Positions 5,739-12,832 of a stretch of DNA of 17,811 nucleotides are shown here, one piece after another (position 1 is the first letter of the stretch; each line of letters starts with the position of its first letter). The stretch is from assembly GCA_937894935.1 (NCBI GenBank), contig CALAYC010000349.1, positions 1-17,811 on the forward strand, read 5' to 3'. A model generated the notes under the pieces. The model was not told the origin of the DNA. It did not search any database and saw nothing but the letters and a program-made list of their open reading frames with translations. The DNA comes from an uncultured Verrucomicrobiota bacterium (GTDB lineage Bacteria; Verrucomicrobiota; Verrucomicrobiia; Limisphaerales; JADLHS01). The position numbers were made by a program, and so were the translations under genes.

Positions 5739-7877
5739 ATGAAATTGTGGATTCTCCTCTCCGTCGCCCTCGCGAGTGCGCTGCTGTTCGGTTGCGTGAC
5801 CACCACTTCCAAACTGAACTATCCGGTCACCGCCAAAACGAATCAGGTCGATGTTTATCACGGCGTCACTGTCACCGATCCGTATCGCTGGCTCGAAGAT
5901 GATAATTCCCCTGCCACCAAAGCCTGGGTTGAAGCGCAGAATAAAGTCACTTTCGCTTATCTCGAATCCATTCCTCAACGCGCCGCCATCAAAGCCCGTC
6001 TCACCGAACTCTGGAACTTTGAACGTTACGGTGTTCCGTTTCGCGAAGGCGGACGTTATTTCTTCAGCAAGAACGACGGTCTGCAAAATCAAAGCGTCCT
6101 CTACACGCTGCCTGCGCTCGATGCCGAACCCACGGTGTTGCTCGATCCAAATAAACTTTCTACCGATGGCACCGTCGCATTGACCGGTTACGACATCAGC
6201 CAGGACGGAAATTTCATTGCGTATGGATTAGCGGTCGCCGGTTCAGACTGGCAGGAATGGCGCGTGCGCGATATTCGCACCGGCACAGACGTTTCTGACC
6301 ACGTCAAGTGGGTGAAATTTTCCGGTGCGTCCTGGGCCAAAGATGGAAGCGGCTTTTATTATTCGCGCTACGACGAGCCCGATGAATCCGCGAAACTCAC
6401 GAAAGTAAATTATTTCCACAAACTTTACTTCCATCGCCTCGGCACACCGCAATCCGAAGACATTCTCGTTTATCATCGCCCGGATCAAAAAGAATGGAGC
6501 TTCGGCGGCGGCGTCACCGACGATGGCCGTTATCTCGTCATCATTTCCGGTCAAGGCACGGATCCGCGGAATCGCGTTCTCTATCAGGATTTGCAAACAC
6601 CCAATTCACCAGTGGTCGAACTGTTGATGGATTTTGACGCCGATTATTCGTTCATCGACAACGACGGGCCGGTGTTCTGGTTTAAAACCGATCTCAATGC
6701 GCCACGACATCGCGTTATCGCCGTAGATACTCGCAATCCCGCGCGCGAAAATTGGAAGGAAATTATTCCGCAAGCCGATGAAACCCTCACCGGCGTGCGC
6801 GTTCTCAACAATCAATTCCTCTGCATCTATCTCAAAGACGCGCATAGCCAGGTCAAAATCTTCGACCTCAATGGCAAGTTCGTTCGCGAAATCGAGTTGC
6901 CCGGCATTGGCTCCGTCGGCGGTTTTCCCGGCAAACGTCACGACAAAGAAACCTTCTATTCCTACACCAGCTTCACGAGCCCCGGCGTGATTTATCGATT
7001 GAATCTCGAAACCGGCAAAAGCACGGAGTATCGCGTGCCGAAACTGAAGTTCAATCCGGCCGACTACGAAACGCGCCAGATTCTTTATCTCAGCAAAGAC
7101 GGTACGAGCGTTCCGATGTTCATCACGCACAAGAAAGGTCTGAAGCTCGACGGCAACAATCCCACGCTGCTTTACGGCTATGGCGGTTTTAACATCAGCC
7201 TCACACCATCGTTCTCCGTGGCAAATCTCGCGTGGATGGAAATGGGCGGTGTTTATGCGATGCCCAATTTACGCGGCGGCGGCGAATACGGTCAGGCCTG
7301 GCATCAGGCCGGCACGAAGCTGCAAAAACAAAATGTCTTCAACGACTTCATCGCCGCAGCGGAATGGTTAATCGCCAATGGTTACACGAATCCCAAAAAA
7401 CTCGCGATCTCCGGTGGCAGCAATGGCGGTTTGCTCGTCGGCGCGTGCATGACTCAACGTCCTGATCTTTACGCTGCGTGTTTACCCGCCGTCGGCGTGA
7501 TGGACATGCTGCGCTTCCACAAATTCACCATCGGCTGGGCGTGGACGAGTGACTACGGCTCAGCCGAAAATCCCGAGGAATTCGCAGCGCTCTATGCTTA
7601 CTCGCCGCTGCATAATATCAAACCCGGCACGCGCTATCCTGCGACGCTGATCACCACGGCCGATCACGACGATCGCGTCGTGCCTGCGCATAGTTTCAAA
7701 TTCGCTGCCACCCTTCAGGAAGCCCAAGCCGGGCCTGCACCGACGTTAATTCGCATTGATGTCAAAGCCGGTCACGGCGCCGGCAAACCGACGAGCAAGG
7801 TGATTGAAGAAGCTGCCGATAAATGGGCGTTCCTCGTCAAGTCCCTCAACATGCAGCCGAGTTTGCCCGCGAAATAA
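5739..7877 (+). CDS. Prolyl oligopeptidase family serine peptidase (S9A), lipoprotein
   Basis: S9A peptidases cleave short peptides after proline. The 712-residue protein starts with MKLWILLSVALASALLFGC, a lipoprotein signal with lipobox LFGC (C19), so it should be anchored in the periplasm or envelope. The propeller begins near 'DPYRWLEDDNSPATKAWV', the usual S9A opening. The C-terminal alpha/beta hydrolase domain carries the triad: S561 in GGSNGG, D644 in HDDRVVP (with R646, the substrate carboxylate contact in the family) and H679 in AGHGAGKP. 'YGYGGFNISLTPSF' and 'LRGGGEYGQAWH' are further family marks. The ATG at 5739 is chosen over an in-frame TTG at 5703 because it gives a clean signal peptide. 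It stands alone: divergent from the CBS gene and 152 nt before the TPR gene. Confidence 0.95.
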   Translation: MKLWILLSVALASALLFGCVTTTSKLNYPVTAKTNQVDVYHGVTVTDPYRWLEDDNSPATKAWVEAQNKVTFAYLESIPQRAAIKARLTELWNFERYGVPFREGGRYFFSKNDGLQNQSVLYTLPALDAEPTVLLDPNKLSTDGTVALTGYDISQDGNFIAYGLAVAGSDWQEWRVRDIRTGTDVSDHVKWVKFSGASWAKDGSGFYYSRYDEPDESAKLTKVNYFHKLYFHRLGTPQSEDILVYHRPDQKEWSFGGGVTDDGRYLVIISGQGTDPRNRVLYQDLQTPNSPVVELLMDFDADYSFIDNDGPVFWFKTDLNAPRHRVIAVDTRNPARENWKEIIPQADETLTGVRVLNNQFLCIYLKDAHSQVKIFDLNGKFVREIELPGIGSVGGFPGKRHDKETFYSYTSFTSPGVIYRLNLETGKSTEYRVPKLKFNPADYETRQILYLSKDGTSVPMFITHKKGLKLDGNNPTLLYGYGGFNISLTPSFSVANLAWMEMGGVYAMPNLRGGGEYGQAWHQAGTKLQKQNVFNDFIAAAEWLIANGYTNPKKLAISGGSNGGLLVGACMTQRPDLYAACLPAVGVMDMLRFHKFTIGWAWTSDYGSAENPEEFAALYAYSPLHNIKPGTRYPATLITTADHDDRVVPAHSFKFAATLQEAQAGPAPTLIRIDVKAGHGAGKPTSKVIEEAADKWAFLVKSLNMQPSLPAK

Positions 7878-8029
7878 GCTCGCTTCCAACTGAAGCGTCT
7901 CAGGAGACGCATCGCGGCTTACGCGACTTGATGGGTCGCGATAAAAGCGGCGGCCCATCTGCGGGACTTGGCTTGCGCCTTGGCATCTGTTAGAACAGCG
8001 GCGTCAGCCAAATCGGGAATCGCGCGAAC

Positions 8030-8809
8030 ATGAGTCGTTTCGGTAATCTGGAGTTGGGCGGCGCCCACGAGGATCATTCACATGAAACCTCGCCGCAACA
8101 TCTCAAAGGCGAAACGCATTTTCTGACCGAAGCGCAAGCTGCTTTCGAAAACGGCAATTTCGAATCTGCTCTCCGCCTGTTTGCAAAAGTCTTGGAATTC
8201 AATCCGCAGAACCCTGCCGCGTGGACCGGTCAGGTCCGCATGCTGATTGAACTCGGTGAATTCAAAGAAGCGCGACTCTGGGCTGACAAAGCGCTGGAGA
8301 AATTTTCCAGCGAACCCGAATTACTCGCTGCCAAAGCCGTCGCCCTCGCTCGCAGCGGCGATCTCCAAGGCGCGCTCGCCTTTTCCGATTCGTCCATTGA
8401 AGAACGTGGCGACACGCCTTATGTCTGGCTCGCGCGCGGCGATGTTTTGCTGGCCCGCAACGAATCGCGGGCCGACTATTGTTTCGAGAAAGCGCTCGCA
8501 TTCGCGCCCGGCAACTGGTTTCTCGCCTGGCTCGCTGGTCGCATTCGCTTTTATTACCGACAATTCGCCCTCGCGCTGAAACTCATGCAGCAGGCACTCG
8601 AATCCAACGCCAGTCATTTTCTGCTCTGGCTTGAACTCGGTCGCTGCCAACAGGCTCTCGGCCTCGCCGGTCCGGCGCGTCATTCCTACGAACAAGCCCG
8701 CCAACTTCAACCGCATCATCCCGAAGTCACCCGTGCGATTCGCGATCTCGCCCAGGTCGGCGGCTTCGCGCGATTCACTGGCTGGGTGCGCAATCTTTTT
8801 CACTCATGA
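8030..8809 (+). CDS. TPR-repeat protein coupled to pilT
   Basis: The 259-residue protein has no signal peptide. After a polar N-terminus (about residues 1-30, rich in His, Glu and Gly) it is built of tetratricopeptide repeats: 'AQAAFENGNFESALRLFAKV' near 35-54, then helical pairs to about residue 240, with typical TPR positions (e.g. 'LALKLMQQALESNASHFLLW'). TPR domains bind partner proteins. The last bases overlap the next gene as ATGA (8806-8809), so it is translationally coupled to the PilT-type ATPase and may be an accessory factor for pilus retraction or assembly. I do not recognise a named family. The start codon has only a weak upstream ribosome site. Confidence 0.82.
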   Translation: MSRFGNLELGGAHEDHSHETSPQHLKGETHFLTEAQAAFENGNFESALRLFAKVLEFNPQNPAAWTGQVRMLIELGEFKEARLWADKALEKFSSEPELLAAKAVALARSGDLQGALAFSDSSIEERGDTPYVWLARGDVLLARNESRADYCFEKALAFAPGNWFLAWLAGRIRFYYRQFALALKLMQQALESNASHFLLWLELGRCQQALGLAGPARHSYEQARQLQPHHPEVTRAIRDLAQVGGFARFTGWVRNLFHS

Positions 8810-9867
8810 GCCATCCCCTGCTCGACCGTTATCTCGCGTCTGCAAATGATTTCGACGCGTCGGATTTGCACCTCGTTGCCGGCGTGCCTCCGGCGTTTCG
8901 CGTGAATGGCGAAATCATCATCGCCGATGAAGATGTTCTCACCGAAAGCGACATCGCCGCGATGACTGACAGCCTGCTCAATGAACAACAACGAAAAAAA
9001 TTCGAGCAGGAATGGGAGCTGTGTATTTCGTTGCTTCACCCGCAAGCCGGCCGCGTTCGCATCACGTTCTATCGTCGCAACGGACATCCGGAAATGAGCT
9101 TTCGTTTTTGTGGCGAACGCATCGCCTCGCGCGACGAACTCGGCTTGCCCGAGCGCATTGACAAACTCGCGCGCCGCCCCAACGGTCTCGTACTTATCAC
9201 CGGCCCGACCGGCGCCGGCAAAACCACGACGCTCAACTATCTCGTGGATCTTATCAACAGCGAGCGACGCTGCAAAATTGTCACCATTGAAGATCCGATT
9301 GAATTCGTGCATCAGAACAAACGCGCGATTGTCGTACAGCAGGAAGTTCTGACCGACGTGCGTTCGTTCAATCGCGCGCTCGTACACGTGTTGCGCCAAG
9401 ACCCGGACGTTCTTGTCGTCGGCGAGATGCGCGATTTTGAGGCCATTTCCACCGCGCTCACCGCGGCGGAAACCGGTCATCTCGTCCTCGCCACCATGCA
9501 TTCGCCCAACGTCGCCCACGCACTGGAACGAATCGTCGGCGTGTTCGAAGGCAGCGCGCAACGCCAGATTGTGTTGCAACTTTCCAACGCGTTACAAGGC
9601 ATCATCGCGCAGGAATTGTTGCCCGCCGCGGATCGCACGCGGCGCGTCCTCGCGTATGAATTACTCATGGCCACCAGCGCGGTGCGGAATCTGATTCGCG
9701 AGAATCAATTGCATCACCTGGAAAACATTCTCCAAACCGGTCGCCGCGACGGCATGGTGCTGATGGATAATTGCCTTCACGACCTCTACGCGAAGTGTCT
9801 GATTACCTACGACACCGCCATCAGCCGCGCCCGTCATCCCGACCGCATCACACGACAGAAGGTTTGA
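8806..9867 (+). CDS. pilT: PilT-type twitching motility/pilus retraction ATPase
   Basis: PilT is a hexameric cytoplasmic ATPase that depolymerises type IV pili and drives twitching and DNA uptake. The 353-residue length fits. The N-terminal PAS-like domain has 'DASDLHLVAGVPPAFRVNG', the standard PilT/PilU opening. The RecA-like domain shows Walker A GPTGAGKTTT (133-142, K139), the Asp box 'VTIEDPIEF', Walker B 'VLVVGEMRD', and the His box 'HLVLATMHS'. 'SAVRNLIRENQ' matches the AIRNLIRE element diagnostic of PilT rather than PilB. It overlaps the upstream TPR gene by 4 nt. PilU-like paralogues cannot be excluded. The two prepilins earlier in the window are plausible substrates, but no pilB, pilC or pilM-Q genes are present. 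Confidence 0.92.
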   Translation: MSHPLLDRYLASANDFDASDLHLVAGVPPAFRVNGEIIIADEDVLTESDIAAMTDSLLNEQQRKKFEQEWELCISLLHPQAGRVRITFYRRNGHPEMSFRFCGERIASRDELGLPERIDKLARRPNGLVLITGPTGAGKTTTLNYLVDLINSERRCKIVTIEDPIEFVHQNKRAIVVQQEVLTDVRSFNRALVHVLRQDPDVLVVGEMRDFEAISTALTAAETGHLVLATMHSPNVAHALERIVGVFEGSAQRQIVLQLSNALQGIIAQELLPAADRTRRVLAYELLMATSAVRNLIRENQLHHLENILQTGRRDGMVLMDNCLHDLYAKCLITYDTAISRARHPDRITRQKV

Positions 9868-9952
9868 TTTCATTTTCCCACTGGCGATTGGAAAACACGA
9901 GAGAGAGGATTTTGATATTTCTTTCGCGCATCATTCCGTGTTTTGTGCCCGC

Positions 9953-11107
9953 ATGAACTTCGAATTTGCCACAGCCACACGAATTCTGTTCGGCGCGGGA
10001 AGGCTGGCCGAAGTGGGAACAATCGCTCGCAGCCTCGGCACGCGCGCGCTTGTGGTGACCGGATCGCGCGGCGAACCAACACAACGCATCCTGGAATTGT
10101 TGGCGCGCGAAAACATCGCCGGCGTCCGGTTTGTTGTCACAGGAGAACCTACTATTGCGCTCGTCGAACAAGGCGTGACCGTTGCGCGCGAATCGGATTG
10201 TCAGTTCGTCATCGCCATCGGCGGCGGTAGCGTGATTGATGCCGGCAAAGCCATCGCCGCCATGCTCGCCAACGAAGGCTCGCTACTCGATTACGTCGAA
10301 GTCATCGGACGCGGCAAGTCGTTGAGTATGCCTTCACGACCATTCATTGCGATTCCGACTACTGCCGGCACTGGCGCTGAAGTTACCCGCAACGCTGTAC
10401 TCGCATCGCTGGAGCATCGCGTAAAAGTCAGTTTGCGCAGCCCGCTGATGCTTCCAACCATCGCATTAATTGATCCTGAATTAACTTACGAATTACCACC
10501 GACACTCACCGCGAGCACCGGTCTCGACGCGTTGACGCAACTCATCGAACCGTTCACGTGTAATCGCACCAATCCGCTCACAGACGCCATTTGTCGTGAA
10601 GGCATGACGCGCGTCGCGCGGTCGTTGCGAGTGGCGTATCACGACGGGAAAAACGCAGCCGCGCGCGAAGACATGGCGATTGCGAGCCTGTTCGGCGGTC
10701 TCGCGCTGGCGAATGCCGGACTGGGCGCTGCGCATGGTTTTGCCGCGCCGATTGGCGGCATGTTCAACGCACCTCACGGCGCCGTTTGTGCCGCATTGTT
10801 ACCGCACGTAATGGCGATAAATGTCCGCGCATTACGCTCCGATCCCGCTGCCGACGCAAAGCTCCATCGCTACGACGAAGTCGCTCGTTTGCTCACTGAC
10901 AATCCTGTTGCCAAAGCGGATGACGGCATTAACTGGGTGCGCGAACTGACACGCGAGTTGCAGATTCCAAAATTAAGCGCTTACGGCATCAACGAAACTC
11001 ACGTTCCTGAGCTGATTGCCAAAGCCGCCCAAGCAAGCAGTATGAAAGCAAATCCGGTCAGCTTACGTCCCGAAGAACTGACGGAAATTTTACAAGCATC
11101 GTTATGA
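9953..11107 (+). CDS. Iron-containing (group III) alcohol dehydrogenase with a changed metal ligand
   Basis: These NAD(P)-dependent enzymes reduce aldehydes or oxidise alcohols in the cytoplasm. The 384-residue protein starts 'MNFEFATATRILFGAGRL', the normal family opening, so the ATG at 9953 is preferred over an in-frame GTG at 9938. GGGSVID is the nucleotide-binding loop and 'IPTTAGTGAE' is conserved. Metal-site positions are D192, Q196 (in GLDALTQLIE), H261 and H275, with the 14-residue His-His spacing seen in FucO. Most relatives have His at the Q196 position. A Gln there, as I recall in some branches, may alter metal preference or give activity on other substrates. The stop overlaps the start of the next gene as ATGA, so the two are coupled. 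Confidence 0.9.
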   Translation: MNFEFATATRILFGAGRLAEVGTIARSLGTRALVVTGSRGEPTQRILELLARENIAGVRFVVTGEPTIALVEQGVTVARESDCQFVIAIGGGSVIDAGKAIAAMLANEGSLLDYVEVIGRGKSLSMPSRPFIAIPTTAGTGAEVTRNAVLASLEHRVKVSLRSPLMLPTIALIDPELTYELPPTLTASTGLDALTQLIEPFTCNRTNPLTDAICREGMTRVARSLRVAYHDGKNAAAREDMAIASLFGGLALANAGLGAAHGFAAPIGGMFNAPHGAVCAALLPHVMAINVRALRSDPAADAKLHRYDEVARLLTDNPVAKADDGINWVRELTRELQIPKLSAYGINETHVPELIAKAAQASSMKANPVSLRPEELTEILQASL

Positions 11108-11793
11108 GCCTTCTTGCGCCACTCAAAAATCGCACCGTGTGGTTGTCGCCAACTGTCGTGCTGTTGGTTCTGGCGAATCTGATTCCGCTCGGTGGCGTTT
11201 TGTTTTTTGACTGGGAAATTTTTCCGGTGGTTTTTCTGTTCTGGCTCGAAAACGTCATCATCGGTGGCTTCAACGTTATGAAGATGCTCCTGGCCGGCGG
11301 CGCGAAAGCATCACTCGCCGGGAAACTCGCAATCGCGGTTTTCTTCACGATCCACTACGGCATCTTCACATTTGTGCATGGGGTATTCGTTTTTGTCATG
11401 TTCGGCGGCGATTTTCGGCGTGGTGGTGGCAGCGGACCTTTTCCGAGTTTTGACACCGTGCAAAAGGTCGTCACGGAGCAATACCTGTTCATTGCCATCC
11501 TCGGGCTGGTCATCAGTCACGGCTTCTCGTTCGTGAAAAATTACCTCGGCAACGGCGCGTATCGAAACACCAATCCAGCCGCACTGATGATACAACCTTA
11601 CGGACGCGTTGTGGTATTACATGTCGCGATTATCGGAGGCGGGTTCTTGATACTCCTCGTCGGCGCACCCAGCGCAGCGCTCGCGTTGTTGATTCTGCTG
11701 AAGATCGGCCTCGATGTGTTGATGCATGTGAAACAGAACAACATCGGCTCAACCCGAAATGGCGCTGACAATTCCTTTCTGAACCCGTCGTGA
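11104..11793 (+). CDS. DUF6498-type integral membrane protein
   Basis: The 229-residue protein has five or six hydrophobic segments (about 15-35, 38-62, 74-100, 126-147, 165-185, 188-205). 'IPLGGVLFFDWEIFPVVFLFW' followed by LENVIIGGFNVMKM is the hallmark of DUF6498, a family of unknown function. A Gly-rich cytoplasmic or external loop (FGGDFRRGGGSGPFPSFD) separates the third and fourth segments. It overlaps the dehydrogenase gene by 4 nt, so both should be made together, but no functional link between the families is known to me. It ends 28 nt before the stop of the convergent lipoate ligase gene, with no terminator visible between them. Confidence 0.85.
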   Translation: MSLLAPLKNRTVWLSPTVVLLVLANLIPLGGVLFFDWEIFPVVFLFWLENVIIGGFNVMKMLLAGGAKASLAGKLAIAVFFTIHYGIFTFVHGVFVFVMFGGDFRRGGGSGPFPSFDTVQKVVTEQYLFIAILGLVISHGFSFVKNYLGNGAYRNTNPAALMIQPYGRVVVLHVAIIGGGFLILLVGAPSAALALLILLKIGLDVLMHVKQNNIGSTRNGADNSFLNPS

Positions 11794-11821
11794 AACAGTT
11801 AATGAAACCACCAGCCCGCCC

Positions 11822-12568
11822 TCAAAACTTCAAATTCCACTCCGACGATTGATACTTCCCCAATAAGTCGTCCGGAATTCTGGGCGGCCTGGAAGCTGAT
11901 TCCATTGCCTGCCACTCGGCAGCCAAAGCGCGTTTAACCGCTTCGGCGCTCAATGGAAGATTCATGATGAATTCATCGTGTGAGCGACCGGCGCGATAGT
12001 CCGGCTGCTGCGATGGCATGTTCAATAATTCGCTGATGAGCCATAAATTGAAGTTCAACAACAGCGTGCCGTGAAACAGCAGGAAGTTTTTGCGCCGCCG
12101 CTGCGCGTTACCGGAAAATTTCAAAGCCAGGGAACACTGCGCATCGGTTTCGACAACGACCAGGTCGGTATGACCTTGAATTCGGAGTTCGAAGTTCGGA
12201 GTTCGGATTTCGGAAGCGACCGCTCTTCTCACATGCTCCATCACATGTTGATTGGCGGTCGTGATGTTTTGCGTGGGACCGCTTTCGTTGATGCGAAGAA
12301 CAACGGCATAGTTCAAACAGCCTGGGCCTTGCACAACCGTGCCGCCACCGGAACAACGACGCATAATCGGAATGCCACGCGCTTCGCAGGCTGCGACGTT
12401 CACCTCGCTGGCCACTTTGTTCGCATAACCGACGACGACGAAATACGTCGGCGATTCCCAGAAACGCAGCGCTTCGCCGATTTCACCCGCCTCGGCGGCA
12501 TCCAGCAAAGCTTCGTCGAGCGCCAGATTTTCCGCCGGAGACGGCAACGTTAAATCCAGCAAAGTCAT
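11822..12568 (-). CDS. Lipoate-protein ligase A / octanoyltransferase family protein
   Basis: Members of this BPL/LplA fold attach lipoate or octanoate to E2 and GcvH lipoyl domains. The 248-residue protein has the binding loop R70-R71-C-S-G-G-G (residues 70-76) with 'GPGCLNYAVVL', and the catalytic Lys150 in 'LKFSGNAQRRR', followed by 'HGTLLLNF'. The usual His after SGGG is Gln80. Cys142 just before the Lys loop leaves open a LipM-like octanoyl transferase. Residues about 119-130 are encoded by a tandem TTCGGAG-type heptamer repeat, an in-frame addition between the helix 'MEHVRRAVAS' and 'GHTDLVV'. The ATG at 12568 has AGGAAG 9-10 nt upstream. Its divergent neighbour aceE makes lipoylation of the PDH complex the likely job. 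Confidence 0.85.
   Translation of the reverse strand: MTLLDLTLPSPAENLALDEALLDAAEAGEIGEALRFWESPTYFVVVGYANKVASEVNVAACEARGIPIMRRCSGGGTVVQGPGCLNYAVVLRINESGPTQNITTANQHVMEHVRRAVASEIRTPNFELRIQGHTDLVVVETDAQCSLALKFSGNAQRRRKNFLLFHGTLLLNFNLWLISELLNMPSQQPDYRAGRSHDEFIMNLPLSAEAVKRALAAEWQAMESASRPPRIPDDLLGKYQSSEWNLKF
12179..12215. repeat. Five-copy TTCGGAG-type heptamer repeat inside the lipoate ligase gene
   Basis: Tandem units are TTCGGAG, TTCGAAG, TTCGGAG, TTCGGAT, TTCGGAA (12181-12215), preceded by AA. On the minus strand this encodes about 12 residues (SEIRTPNFELRI) of the ligase. Repeats of this kind, giving 'NSELRTPNS'-like peptides in other frames, are familiar to me as dispersed intergenic elements in some environmental phyla. 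Confidence 0.7.
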
Positions 12569-12587
12569 GAGGGAAAACTTCCTGCAA

Positions 12588-12609
12588 GATTCCCGGCGTC
12601 ACGGGAATC
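12588..12609. repeat. 8-bp inverted repeat upstream of the lipoate ligase gene
   Basis: GATTCCCG (12588-12595) and CGGGAATC (12602-12609) pair perfectly around a 6-nt loop. The repeat lies 20 nt before the lipoate ligase ATG on the minus strand and just upstream of its ribosome site, so it could be an operator or a leader hairpin. The rest of the 264-nt divergent region to aceE shows nothing else I can name. Confidence 0.5.
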
Positions 12610-12832
12610 GCACTGGTGAACCGGTTTTGCATCTGTAACGACGCGACTTTGCCACAGCTTGCCGTCCGACATTTGGAGCTTTAATGAAATGCGCCTATGT
12701 TTGCGCCGGGCGCCGAGCGTCGCCGCGATGCCAGGATTTCGCTGGCCTTTGGGGCGCGTTCTGAGTTTAATCTGGCGCTCTGGCCGGGGGCGCAACCAGC
12801 CTGTTAAATTCATCCGGCAAAACATTTTTGCA

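Noticed and set aside
7895..7910. Hairpin GCGTCT-CAGG-AGACGC after the prolyl oligopeptidase gene as a terminator
   Set aside because: The stem is only 6 bp and no T-run follows (ATCGCGG), so an intrinsic terminator is not supported.
12179..12215. CRISPR or direct-repeat array
   Set aside because: The 7-nt units are contiguous with no spacers; this is a simple tandem repeat.
12659..12832. 58-codon N-terminal extension of AceE
   Set aside because: The frame is open, but the stretch is basic and unlike the family; active-site numbering keeps a constant offset to E. coli with the GTG at 12833, and length is already slightly above normal.
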